Assembly: GCA_035527275.1 (NCBI GenBank)
Contig: DATLBA010000132.1
Location: 1-23,108 of the forward strand
Direction of reading: 5' to 3'
DNA from: DATLBA01 sp035527275
Lineage (GTDB): Bacteria; Planctomycetota; Phycisphaerae; FEN-1346
Length of the DNA: 23,108 bases
The notes below the pieces were generated by a model. It was not told the DNA's origin and made no database searches. It worked only from the letters and a program-made list of their open reading frames with translations. Numbering within the stretch: position 1 is the first letter of the stretch; the number at the start of each line of letters is the position of its first letter. The translations under genes were made by a program, and so were the position numbers. Below are positions 15,662-23,108 of the stretch, piece after piece.

Positions 15662-17489
15662 GCCTTTGCCGTTCCGCCAGCAGAACGACGTCGCGGAGGG
15701 CCTGTTCGCCGCGCGCTCGCATCCACTTTTTGTCGAAGCCGTGGCTCTGGACGATCTGGGCGATGGCCGAGAGCACGCGGAGATGAAAGTTGCGTTCGTC
15801 CCGCGTTCCCACCAGGACGAAGGCCAGATGGACTCGGGGTGCATCTTCCGAGAACACAATCCCCTCCCGAGACCGTGCCAGGAGGATGTCGAACGTCTTT
15901 TCTCCCTCAATGACGATGTGGGGAATGGCCAGACCGGGTCGAAGCACGGTGCTGCTTTCCGCCTCTCTGGCGACGAGCAGTTCCAAGAGCGCCGGCTTGT
16001 TTATCCTCAGCCGCCCGGCCATCTTCTCGGCCACCAGCCCGAAGAAGTCCTCCACGGGCATGGCTTCGTCGAGGTCAATGGTGGTGCTTTTCTCGATGAT
16101 GTGGTCGAATCGGTCCAGGACGATCTCGTCGCGCTCGCGAATGATGTCCTTGAGTTCAGCCTCCAACGAACCGGTCACAAGTTCCCTCGCCGTAATTCGC
16201 TCGATGAGATGGAGCAGGGCCGACTCCCGCTGCGTCCTGGCCCGCCCATAGAACCAATAGACCGCAAAACCGACGCTGATCAGCAGCATGCTCATCAAAA
16301 ACGCTTCCTGGCCCATTTGGAAAAGAATGAAGGCAAAGCCGACGATGCCGGCGATCTGAACCCACGGATAAAGCGGCGTGCGAAACTTCGGCCGGTAGTT
16401 CTGCAGCCCACTTTCCCTCAGCACGATGACGGACAGATTTGAAAGAATGTAACCGAGGATAAGCGCGGTGGAAGCCGCCTTGACGAGAATGTCCAGTCTC
16501 AGGAAAAGGGCTGCCGCCACGACCCCGCCGGTCGTCAAGATCGAAACATAGGGCGTTCGGGACTTCGCGCCGACCTTCCGCATCGGGCTGGGCAGCAGGC
16601 CATCTTGGCTGAGAGCAAAAAGGTATCTGGACGCCGCCATGATCCCCGCGTTCGCCGTGGATATGAACGCCAGGATGGCGCCGACGCCGAGCGCAATCCC
16701 GCCTCCCGTGCCCATAAATGCAGCGGCTCCGTCGGAGATCGGCGTGAGGGAACGATCCAGCCGCTCGGCTCCGAGCACCCCGCTGGTCACGAAAACCATC
16801 AGCGTGTAAAAGACGCTTACCGTCACAAGCGACAGGATTAATCCCAGGGGGATCACTCGCCCCGGGTTTTTCACTTCCCCGGCAACGCTGGCTATTTTCA
16901 ACAACCCCCCATAGGACACAAAAACAAAGCCTGTGGTGGCAAAGACCGCCCCCATCCCGCCGGGCGCAAACGGTTCGAAATACTGAATCTTTACTTCCGG
17001 CAGACCCAGGACAACATACAGGAGCATGAGCGCAAAGAGACCGAGGACGAGCGCCACCTGAAGCCGCGCTGCCTCCTTCACGCCAGCCATGTTGATCCCA
17101 ACAAAGAGGACGCACAGCAGCACGCCCACAATGCGCGGGTCAACTGGAAACAGGAGATGCGTAAAGGCTGCCATCCCCACAAGGGCAAATGCACTCTTGA
17201 GGGAGAGTGAAAGCCAGCTCAGCAGTCCCGCCACCGTCCCGACCGCCGACCCCATCCCCCGCGCGATGAAAAAATAGTCGCCGCCGGCCTTTGGCATTGC
17301 AGTCGTCAACTCGGCGATGCTCAGCAGCCCCGTTACCGCCAGCAGGCCGGCCAGGAAATAGGAAACGACAACCGCCGGGCCGGCTCGCGCGTGGGCAAGG
17401 CCGGGTAAGACAAACAGACCGGAACTGATCATCGCGCCGGACGCGATGCAGAAGATGTGGACCAGACCGAGGCTCTTCCTCAATTCCAT
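15657..17489 (-). CDS. APC-family permease fused to PTS EIIA-like domain
   Basis: The 610-residue protein joins two domains. Residues about 5-415 are an amino acid-polyamine-organocation permease with about twelve helices; GLVHIFCIASGAMISSGLFV (8-27) is the typical first helix and GGDYFFIARGMGS (69-81) a typical loop. Residues about 470-610 are a type-2 (PtsN-like) PTS EIIA domain with the phosphorylatable His524 in GLAIPHI and a second conserved His569 in FHLRVLSAIA. A charged linker (420-465) connects them. The layout suggests amino-acid-like transport sensed or switched by phosphorylation, though no PTS phosphotransfer gene is in the window. The ATG at 17489 begins MELRKSLGL, fitting the family; its ribosome binding site is weak. 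It overlaps a possible 39-residue leader ORF by 10 bases. The substrate is unknown. Confidence 0.9.
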   Translation of the reverse strand: MELRKSLGLVHIFCIASGAMISSGLFVLPGLAHARAGPAVVVSYFLAGLLAVTGLLSIAELTTAMPKAGGDYFFIARGMGSAVGTVAGLLSWLSLSLKSAFALVGMAAFTHLLFPVDPRIVGVLLCVLFVGINMAGVKEAARLQVALVLGLFALMLLYVVLGLPEVKIQYFEPFAPGGMGAVFATTGFVFVSYGGLLKIASVAGEVKNPGRVIPLGLILSLVTVSVFYTLMVFVTSGVLGAERLDRSLTPISDGAAAFMGTGGGIALGVGAILAFISTANAGIMAASRYLFALSQDGLLPSPMRKVGAKSRTPYVSILTTGGVVAAALFLRLDILVKAASTALILGYILSNLSVIVLRESGLQNYRPKFRTPLYPWVQIAGIVGFAFILFQMGQEAFLMSMLLISVGFAVYWFYGRARTQRESALLHLIERITARELVTGSLEAELKDIIRERDEIVLDRFDHIIEKSTTIDLDEAMPVEDFFGLVAEKMAGRLRINKPALLELLVAREAESSTVLRPGLAIPHIVIEGEKTFDILLARSREGIVFSEDAPRVHLAFVLVGTRDERNFHLRVLSAIAQIVQSHGFDKKWMRARGEQALRDVVLLAERQRL

Positions 17490-17599
17490 CGGTATATCCG
17501 AGTGCGGCTGTCTAATCGGCGTCTCGCAGGTCCGACCGCGGCGGGCTCGGCCGCCGCGACAGTCACCACGCCCGGTTCCGGGATCAGTTGTTCGGCCAT
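17480..17599 (-). CDS. Possible 39-residue leader ORF before the permease
   Basis: ATG at 17599 stands seven bases after GAGG and opens a frame of 39 residues (MAEQLIPEPGVVTVAAAEPA and so on, ending RTRIYRWN). It ends in TGA at 17480-17482, ten bases past the permease start, so the two reading frames overlap. It begins 30 bp after the cobO stop. As the permease start itself has a weak ribosome binding site, translational coupling through this ORF is plausible. It has no recognisable homologue and could be chance in GC-rich sequence. Confidence 0.35.
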   Translation of the reverse strand: MAEQLIPEPGVVTVAAAEPAAVGPARRRLDSRTRIYRWN

Positions 17600-17629
17600 G
17601 CCGCAGCCTCAAACATCCGAGGCAAGCCT

Positions 17630-18166
17630 CTAGAACTCGACGCCTGGCTGGGCCTCCAGACCCAAATCGTGTGGATGCTTGACCAGGCGCATTTCGGTGA
17701 CGAGGTCCACGCGCTCAATGAGCCGCTCGGGCGCGCCGCGGCCCGTCAAAATCAGATGGACCTCGCTCGGGCGGTCGTCCAGAAGAACCAGAACCTCGTC
17801 GGCCGAGAGAAGCCCGAGGTGAATGGCCGTCAGGATCTCGTCGGCGATCACGAGGTCATGGCGGCCGCCGGAGAGGAGTTTCTTGACCAGCGACAGTGCC
17901 TCGCTGGCCGCCTCACGATGCTGCTCGATTGGCCCTTCGCCAAGCGGCGGCACAAAGCCGCGGCCCATCCGATGAATTTCCAGGTCCGGCGCGAGCCGGC
18001 GCGCGGCCTTGTGCTCGCCGGCCGCCCCGGCCTTAACGAACTGAACCATCGCCACGCGCAGGCCCTGACCGACCGCCCGCAGCGCCTGACCCAGCGCCGC
18101 GGTCGTCTTCCCCTTTCCGTCGCCCGTATAGATGATGACAAGACCGCGCCGCTTCTTTCCGGGCAA
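17630..18166 (-). CDS. cobO: Corrinoid (cob(I)alamin) adenosyltransferase
   Basis: CobO/BtuR adds the adenosyl group from ATP to reduced cob(I)alamin or its precursors. The product has the family P-loop GDGKGKTTAALG (Walker A GDGKGKTT, residues 15-22), then VAMVQFVKAG, DLVIADEILTAIHLGL and EVHLILTGRGAP, all typical. From TTG 18166 it is 178 residues, the usual length. I prefer that TTG to the ATGs at 18217 and 18223. It sits seven bases after GGAGG, whereas the ATGs lie just downstream of a near-consensus -10 box (18227-18232) at or before the expected start of transcription. The longer form would need leaderless translation and would add a Gly/Ser/Thr-rich stretch absent from the family. Tex is divergent. 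Confidence 0.9.
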   Translation of the reverse strand: MPGKKRRGLVIIYTGDGKGKTTAALGQALRAVGQGLRVAMVQFVKAGAAGEHKAARRLAPDLEIHRMGRGFVPPLGEGPIEQHREAASEALSLVKKLLSGGRHDLVIADEILTAIHLGLLSADEVLVLLDDRPSEVHLILTGRGAPERLIERVDLVTEMRLVKHPHDLGLEAQPGVEF

Positions 18167-18226
18167 GGTCTGTCCTCCTGCGGATGGTCCGACGGTGCTT
18201 GTGCCGCGATTCTCCATGCCCATGCC

Positions 18227-18255
18227 ATTGTAGGGACGGCCCCGGCTTGCCGCAA
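18227..18255 (-). promoter_or_regulatory. Promoter of cobO
   Basis: On the minus strand TTGCGG (plus 18250-18255) and TACAAT (18227-18232) are separated by exactly 17 bp, matching consensus at four and five of six bases. Transcription would start near 18220, leaving about 54 bases before the TTG start at 18166. Confidence 0.65.
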
Positions 18256-18283
18256 GCGCGAGCCGGAAGGGGTGAAAAACCTT

Positions 18284-18313
18284 TTGCTTGCGCGGCAGGG
18301 CTATGGCTATACT
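18284..18313 (+). promoter_or_regulatory. Promoter of tex and downstream sugar genes
   Basis: TTGCTT (18284-18289) and TATACT (18308-18313) are 18 bp apart; the -10 matches at five of six bases and the -35 weakly. Its -35 box lies 28 bp from that of the opposite cobO promoter, so binding at one may affect the other. Confidence 0.5.
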
Positions 18314-18366
18314 CGTCGGCGGGTAGCGTCCCCCGTGTTCACTGTGCAGAAGAGGCCTTATCACTC

Positions 18367-21084
18367 ATGTCGGAAGATTGGGAGGCACTGGCGCAGCGGC
18401 TGGCACTTCGTCGGGAGCAGGTTCAGGCCGCCTCCAAACTCCTTGACGACGGTCTTCCCCCCATCTTCATCGCGCACTATCGCAAGGTGGCAACGGGCGG
18501 GTTGGACGAGGCGCCGGTGCGGCGCCTTGCCGCCGCGCGAGAGGCGCTTGGGGCGCTCGAGGCCCTGCGCCGCCGCGCGCGCGGGGAGGCCGAACGCGCC
18601 GGCTCTCTCTCGGACGACCTCGCCCGGACCATCGACGAAGCGACCGGGGCGGAAGTCCTTGAAGATATTTTGCAGACCTTTAAACCGGGCCGCCGAACCG
18701 CCGCTTCAGTCGCCGAGGAGCGCGGCCTCGCGCCTCTGGCCCAGTATGCACGTAACGGGCCCGCCGACGGCCCCGACTTGCCCGAAAAGGGTGCCGAGTT
18801 TGTCAATCACGAGAAAGAGGTCCACACATCGGAGGACGCGCTGGCGGGCGCGGCTCACATCCTGGCCGAGCGTATCAGCAAGGACCATCGGGTGCGGCAG
18901 GCGGTCCGGCGGCTCGCGCGGGGAAAGGGCGTCCTGCGGTCGCGGAAGGCGAAACAGGCCGGCAAATCGAGCGCCGAGTTCCGTGGGTATTTCAACTTCT
19001 CCGAGCCCGTTGCCCACCTGCCGCCGCACCGGATTCTCGCCATCAACCGCGGCGAGCGCCAAAAGGCCTTGAAGGTCTCCATCGACGTGCCGCGCGACGC
19101 GATTCTCCAAGAGGTCGTGCCGATGGTCGTGCCGGCTCCGTTGGGAGTCCCGCCGGAAGGCGTTCCCCTGAAAGGAACCCTCAAAGGGACCGAACACCGC
19201 TTCGCCGCATTCCTCAACGGTGCGGTGACCGACGCGCTGGACCGCCTGGTCCTGCCGGCCATCGACCGGGAGACCCGACACCGGCTGACCGAAAGGGCCG
19301 AGGAGCATGCCATCGAAGTGTTCGCGGCCAACTTGCGGAGCCTGCTGATGACGCCGCCGCTTCGGGGCACGCGCGTCATGACCATCCATCCGGGGTTTCG
19401 CAGCGGGTGCAAGGTCGCCGTCCTGGACGCGGACGGCTCGCTGCTGGCGGAAACCATCATCTATCCACACGAGCCCAAAAAGAAGCGGCTTGAAGGTAAG
19501 ACCGCCCTTGTGACGATTCTGCGCGACCATCAGGTCCGGACGATCGCCATCGGAAACGGCACCGGATGCCGCGACACCGAAGAACTGGTCTCGGAAATCA
19601 TCGAGGAACACCGGTTGGACGCGGAGTACGCCATTGTCAACGAAGCCGGCGCCGGCGTCTATGCCGACAGTCCCATGGCGAAGGAGGAGTTCCCGAACCT
19701 CGACGCGGCGATTCGGGTCACGGTCAGCATCGGCCGGCGCCTCCAGGACCCGCTCGCCGAACTCGTCAAAATCGACCCGCGCGCGGTCGGCGTCGGGCTT
19801 TATCAGCACGACGTGGACCAGGAGAAACTGAGACGCACACTCGAGGAAACCGTCGAGTCGTGCGTGTGCGCCGTCGGGGCGGACGCGAACACGGCGTCGC
19901 CCGCGATGCTGCGCTATGTCCCGGGGCTGGGCGATTTGCAAATCCAATCTTTATGCGCGCGGCGCGCCGAAGCGCCCCTGGCGAGCCGCGATGAACTGCA
20001 GACCTTGCCCGGATGGGACGACCGGACGTTTCAACTGGCGGCCGGTTTTCTGCGAGTGCGGGGCGTCAACCCCCTCGGCGCGACGCGGATCCACCCGGAG
20101 AGTTACCCGGCCGCGGAGCGGCTCCTAGAGAGGTTCGGACACCGGCCCGAGGACTTGAAATCTCCCGATTCGGCGCGGAAACTCGAACGGGACCTGACCG
20201 GCGTCTCGCTGGAACCGCTGGCCGGGGAACTCGAAATGCCGCTCCTAGACCTCGTGGACCTCGTCGGCGCGCTGCAGCGCCCCGATTTTGATCTGCGCTC
20301 GAAGCATCCGCGCCCCATTTTCCGCCGGAAAATCCGCCGCATCGAAGACCTGACGCCCGGCATGTGGGTCAAGGGAACCGTGCGAAACGTGGTGGACTTC
20401 GGCGCGTTCGTCGACATCGGCCTGAAGGAAGACGGTCTGATTCACATCAGCCAGTTCTCACGCCGCTACGTCAGGAACCCGATGAAGTTCCTGCACGTCG
20501 GCGACGTGGTGGACGCGCGGGTCGTCACGATTGACGCCGAGCGGCATCGCATCGCGCTGACGCTGATTCCCGAGGAAAAACCGGAGCCGAAGCGCGAAGC
20601 GAAACCGGTGGCAGCGAAACCGGCGGCGGCTGCCCCGGCGGGCGCGAGCGCCGTCAAGGCAGCCTCCCCGTCGGTCGAGCCCGCCACGGCGGGCGAGTCC
20701 GCCGCCCAGCCACCCGCCTCAGGCGGGCCGCCCAAGCCCAAACCGCCTGCGGTCGAACGGCGCCTCCCGACCAAGCAGACGCGAACAAAGCGGTCCCCCC
20801 GCGCCGAGGGGGGAACGCGACGGCAACAGGCATCGCCGTCCGGCCGGTCGAGCCGTCCGAGAAAGGCCGGGCCCGCCGCCGGGCCGCGCAAGGACCGAGC
20901 CAAACGCGGGCCCGATGAGTCGCGCGTCCTCGTCTTCCGGGATGAACCCGGGGAAACGGCCCCCGAGCGCGACGAGAAGGGCCGCCCTAAAATCCGCTGG
21001 GCCCATTACGACTCGGGCCCGCAAGACGCTGACGCGTCTGCCGACGAAAGCGACGATGCTGTCGAGGAGCAGGACGAGACATGA
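18367..21084 (+). CDS. tex: Tex-like S1 RNA-binding transcription accessory protein
   Basis: Tex is a nucleic-acid binding protein linked to transcription. From ATG 18367 the product has 905 residues. It shows the Tex N-terminal domain, then PGFRSGCKVAVLDADGS of the YqgF/RNase H-like domain (about 337-450), RRLQDPLAELVKIDPRAVGV (about 458-480), helix-hairpin-helix motifs (about 510-570), and an S1 domain starting GMWVKGTVRNVVDFGAFVDI (from residue 665). Usual Tex proteins are about 770 residues; here residues about 740-905 form a Pro/Ala/Lys/Arg-rich tail with no fold in view. Two GC palindromes lie in that tail's DNA. The ribosome binding site (AGAGG, 11 bases upstream) is modest. The final TGA overlaps the next gene's ATG. 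Confidence 0.95.
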   Translation: MSEDWEALAQRLALRREQVQAASKLLDDGLPPIFIAHYRKVATGGLDEAPVRRLAAAREALGALEALRRRARGEAERAGSLSDDLARTIDEATGAEVLEDILQTFKPGRRTAASVAEERGLAPLAQYARNGPADGPDLPEKGAEFVNHEKEVHTSEDALAGAAHILAERISKDHRVRQAVRRLARGKGVLRSRKAKQAGKSSAEFRGYFNFSEPVAHLPPHRILAINRGERQKALKVSIDVPRDAILQEVVPMVVPAPLGVPPEGVPLKGTLKGTEHRFAAFLNGAVTDALDRLVLPAIDRETRHRLTERAEEHAIEVFAANLRSLLMTPPLRGTRVMTIHPGFRSGCKVAVLDADGSLLAETIIYPHEPKKKRLEGKTALVTILRDHQVRTIAIGNGTGCRDTEELVSEIIEEHRLDAEYAIVNEAGAGVYADSPMAKEEFPNLDAAIRVTVSIGRRLQDPLAELVKIDPRAVGVGLYQHDVDQEKLRRTLEETVESCVCAVGADANTASPAMLRYVPGLGDLQIQSLCARRAEAPLASRDELQTLPGWDDRTFQLAAGFLRVRGVNPLGATRIHPESYPAAERLLERFGHRPEDLKSPDSARKLERDLTGVSLEPLAGELEMPLLDLVDLVGALQRPDFDLRSKHPRPIFRRKIRRIEDLTPGMWVKGTVRNVVDFGAFVDIGLKEDGLIHISQFSRRYVRNPMKFLHVGDVVDARVVTIDAERHRIALTLIPEEKPEPKREAKPVAAKPAAAAPAGASAVKAASPSVEPATAGESAAQPPASGGPPKPKPPAVERRLPTKQTRTKRSPRAEGGTRRQQASPSGRSSRPRKAGPAAGPRKDRAKRGPDESRVLVFRDEPGETAPERDEKGRPKIRWAHYDSGPQDADASADESDDAVEEQDET
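20679..20727. repeat. Two palindromes inside the tex tail
   Basis: GCCCGCC/GGCGGGC (20679-20685 and 20688-20694) and CCCGCCT/AGGCGGG (20713-20719 and 20721-20727) are perfect 7-bp inverted repeats within the disordered tail. They resemble the intergenic palindromes of the window and may be inserted repeat units kept in frame, or simply codon-use effects of Pro/Ala/Gly-rich protein. Confidence 0.4.
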
Positions 21085-22073
21085 CACGATTTCGACTCAT
21101 CGGCAACAACGGCTTTACGACGGAAGATTACCCCGAACCCGAGGTTTGGGCCGGCGTGCTCGCGCGGGCGGGGCTCACCGAGTTCGAATACTTTGCCGAC
21201 CACCTGGAGCCGATTCTCTTTGGCCGCGTCATCCGGCGCGAGTCGGAGTTTCTCCAGGCGACGCGTGCGGCCATTGCAGCCAACGGCCTTTCGGTCTGGA
21301 GCGGCGCGACCGCCCGAATCTCCTATCTTCTGAACATGCTGAATCATCCCTACGCCGACATGCGCGAAGAAGCCCTCGAGTGGTGCAAGGCATTTATCGA
21401 CCTGACGGTGAAACTCGGCGGCCGCTACATCTCCGGCCATTACGACTGCATGAGCAAGCGCGACCTCGCCGAGAACTTCGAGGAGGCGATCCGGCGGATG
21501 ATCGACGGACTCGTCCGCGCGAGCGAATACGCCGCCGAAAAAGGCCTGGAGGCCATCTTTCTCGAACAGATGCACCGGCCCCAACTTCAGCCCAACACCA
21601 TCGAGCGGGCCCATTTCATCCTCGACCAAATCAACGCCCGCAGCGCCGTCCCGGTTTACTTTCACCTGGACCTGGGCCACGCGGCCCCCGTCTTCGACGA
21701 CCCGACCCACGGGCCGCGCGACAAGGACCCCTACGCGTGGATGGCCGAGGCGTTCGGCGAGAACCGCATGGTCCTCGTCCACGCCCAGCAGTGCGATCGC
21801 GACGCGAGCCGCCACTGGCCTTTCACGCCCGAGTATAATGCCGGCGGACTCATCGACGCCCGCCGGTCGATTGAAGCCCTGGCCTCAAGCGGCGTCCGGG
21901 AGGCGGTCATCGCGCTCGAGGTTTTGTATCCGCGCGGCACGTTGATTGAGACCATCGAGCCGGATATCGTGGTCTCGGCCGCCTACTGGCGTGAGGCATT
22001 CGAAGCCCTTGGATACGTCGCGGGAGAAGACGGATGCTACGAGAAGCCGAAAACGGCAAGGGAGGGGCCATGA
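21081..22073 (+). CDS. Xylose isomerase-like TIM-barrel sugar isomerase/epimerase
   Basis: The 330-residue product belongs to the AP endonuclease 2/xylose isomerase-like TIM-barrel superfamily. Likely metal-site residues are Glu162 in FLEQM, Asp197 and His200 in HLDLGHAAP, His234 in LVHAQQCD, and Glu280 in ALEVLYP, a Glu/Asp/His/Glu-type set. The frame runs without gaps from the start to the stop, with the expected alternation of strands and helices. The substrate is not evident; sugar, sugar phosphate or sugar acid isomerisation or epimerisation are all possible, and some relatives decarboxylate. The ATG overlaps the tex stop as ATGA, and its own TGA overlaps the next ATG in the same way, so translation is probably coupled on both sides. 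It lies in a small polyol or sugar catabolic set with the two dehydrogenase genes. Confidence 0.8.
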   Translation: MTRFRLIGNNGFTTEDYPEPEVWAGVLARAGLTEFEYFADHLEPILFGRVIRRESEFLQATRAAIAANGLSVWSGATARISYLLNMLNHPYADMREEALEWCKAFIDLTVKLGGRYISGHYDCMSKRDLAENFEEAIRRMIDGLVRASEYAAEKGLEAIFLEQMHRPQLQPNTIERAHFILDQINARSAVPVYFHLDLGHAAPVFDDPTHGPRDKDPYAWMAEAFGENRMVLVHAQQCDRDASRHWPFTPEYNAGGLIDARRSIEALASSGVREAVIALEVLYPRGTLIETIEPDIVVSAAYWREAFEALGYVAGEDGCYEKPKTAREGP

Positions 22074-22933
22074 GCGCTGACCCTACCGACTTGGAGAGCG
22101 GCCGGCCGCCGCCCCCACCGCCCGCGGCCATTCCGCGGGTCCTCAAGGAGCAGGTAGCGCTGGTGACCGGCGCGGGAAGCGGCCTCGGCCGCGCCATTGC
22201 CCTCGGCCTGGCGCGGGCGGGCGCGAAGGTCGCCCTTTTGGACATTGATTTGGAGGCGGTCCGCAATGCCGCCGCCGAAATCAGCGAGGCGGAGGGCGAG
22301 GGCCGCGCACACCCCCTGAAGGCTGACGTCACCGACGAGCGCCAAGTGGCCGACGCCTTTCGGCAAGCGGCCGATACATTCGGCGGCCTCGATATTTGCG
22401 TGGCGGCGGCCGGCATTGCGCCGGCGCACCCACTCGTCGAGTTTCCGGTCGACGAATGGCGAAAGGCCGTCGAGATCAACCTGACGGGTTACTTTCTCGC
22501 GGCGCGCGAGGCCGCACGCATCATGAAGGACCAGGCGCGCGGCGGCTGCATCATCCTGGTGTCGTCGAAAAGCGGCCTGGAAGCCTCGAAGAACAATTCC
22601 GCCTACAACGCCACCAAGGCCGGCGAGATCCATCTGGCGCGCGGCTGGGCAAAGGAACTCGGGCCCTACGGCGTCCGCGTCAACGCCGTCGCGCCGGGCA
22701 ACGTCTTCAAAGGGTCCAAAATCTGGAACCAGGAATACATCGAGGCCGCCGCGAAGAAGCGCGGCATCAAACCCGAGGAGGTGATTCCCTACTACGTCGG
22801 CCTGACGGCCCTCGGCATTGAGATTCAGCCGGAGGACGTCGCCGGCGTCGTCGTCTGGCTCGCAAGCCCTGCCGCGCGCACCATCACCGGCCAGACAATC
22901 GTGTGCGACGCGGGCCAGGTCTTCGTGCGATAG
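22070..22933 (+). CDS. Short-chain dehydrogenase, SrlD/RhaD-SDR-like sugar dehydrogenase
   Basis: The 287-residue protein is a classical short-chain dehydrogenase with an intact site: cofactor motif TGAGSGLG (33-40), Asn137, Ser166, Tyr179 and Lys183 (SAYNATK). Its C-terminal half, with PYGVRVNAVAPGNVFKGSKI and IKPEEVIPYY, resembles sorbitol-6-phosphate dehydrogenase SrlD and the dehydrogenase half of RhaD-type rhamnulose-phosphate aldolase fusions. A hexitol or deoxysugar phosphate substrate is therefore likely, NAD-dependent. A 20-residue proline-rich lead-in (RPPPPPP) precedes the fold. The ATG at 22070 follows GGGAGGGGCC and overlaps the upstream TGA as ATGA, so it is probably coupled. 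The zinc dehydrogenase starts 19 bp downstream. Confidence 0.88.
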   Translation: MSADPTDLESGRPPPPPPAAIPRVLKEQVALVTGAGSGLGRAIALGLARAGAKVALLDIDLEAVRNAAAEISEAEGEGRAHPLKADVTDERQVADAFRQAADTFGGLDICVAAAGIAPAHPLVEFPVDEWRKAVEINLTGYFLAAREAARIMKDQARGGCIILVSSKSGLEASKNNSAYNATKAGEIHLARGWAKELGPYGVRVNAVAPGNVFKGSKIWNQEYIEAAAKKRGIKPEEVIPYYVGLTALGIEIQPEDVAGVVVWLASPAARTITGQTIVCDAGQVFVR

Positions 22934-22952
22934 CACGGGAAGGAGTGCACCG

Positions 22953-23108
22953 GTGAGCCGTCTGGACGATTACCGCGCGCTTGCGGGCGCGTTCCAGGTC
23001 CCCGGAACGAGCCGCGCGTGGAACCTTTACGGCGCGGGCCTCGAGAACCTGCGACTCGAGGAAAGCCCCACGCCCGAGCCGGCCGACGACGAACTCCTCG
23101 TCCGCATC
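22953..23108 (+). CDS. Zinc-dependent alcohol/sorbitol dehydrogenase-like protein (3' end beyond window)
   Basis: Only the first 52 residues are in the window, and the frame is open to the last base. The segment WNLYGAGLENLRLEESPTPE, then PADDELLVRI, matches the N-terminal strand region of medium-chain (MDR) alcohol dehydrogenases just before the GroES-like zinc domain. The GTG start follows GGAAGGAGTGCACCG, a strong ribosome binding site. In this setting a polyol or sugar dehydrogenase is likely, but catalytic and zinc residues lie past the edge. Confidence 0.65.
   Translation, partial: MSRLDDYRALAGAFQVPGTSRAWNLYGAGLENLRLEESPTPEPADDELLVRI

Noticed and set aside
17538..17557. GCGGCGG/CCGCCGC inverted repeat before the permease
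   Set aside because: Short and made only of G and C in a GC-rich coding-like stretch; no support as a terminator or operator.
22037..22936. A 299-residue minus-strand open frame
   Set aside because: It mirrors the SDR gene, which has intact catalytic residues on the plus strand; the antisense frame is a GC-codon effect.

Overview
The window is about 23.1 kb of GC-rich, tightly packed bacterial chromosome. The gene set is a mix of housekeeping genes (priA, hflX, rtcB, archease, tex, cobO) and large surface or membrane proteins of a kind common in Planctomycetota: a von Willebrand factor A plus glutamine-amidotransferase-like membrane protein, a secreted DUF1570-type metallopeptidase, and a TPR/HEAT protein. 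Together with the GC-rich palindromic intergenic repeats, this suggests an uncultured Planctomycetota-like organism. That taxonomic call is inference; there is no rRNA marker here. No tRNA, rRNA, CRISPR array, transposase, integrase or phage gene was seen.

Layout. (1) 1-1984, minus: priA, running off the left edge. (2) 2327-3865, plus: a GH4 NAD-dependent glycosidase with an odd Lys/Ala-rich tail, followed by a hairpin and a C-terminal remnant of a TraB/GumN-family protein. (3) 4210-6054, minus: an exported TPR/HEAT protein in a patch that looks less GC-rich than its surroundings, then about 540 bp without a gene but with palindromes and a promoter. (4) 6599-7630, plus: a short zinc-type MetE-like methyltransferase whose end overlaps the next operon tail to tail. 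(5) 12671-7623, minus: hflX, a DUF1570 peptidase and the VWA membrane protein, spaced 17 and 31 bp apart. (6) 12869-13075, plus: a tiny zinc-ribbon protein, divergent from hflX. (7) 18166-13088, minus: cobO, a possible 39-residue leader ORF, an APC permease fused to a PTS EIIA domain, a MITE-like palindromic element, archease, an HPP membrane protein, and rtcB. (8) 18367-23108, plus: tex, a xylose-isomerase-like protein, a SrlD-like dehydrogenase and the start of a zinc alcohol dehydrogenase. The first three of these overlap by ATGA.

How they work together. RtcB and archease form a known RNA-ligation pair; an HPP-family membrane protein sits between them in the same tight operon. The last three genes look like a sugar or polyol catabolic module joined to tex by translational coupling. 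hflX, the peptidase and the VWA protein are likely one transcript from a near-consensus promoter. cobO and tex fire divergently from facing promoters. Most protein calls rest on recognised motifs and residue spacing read from the translated sequence; operons and regulation are inferred from spacing and motif matches.
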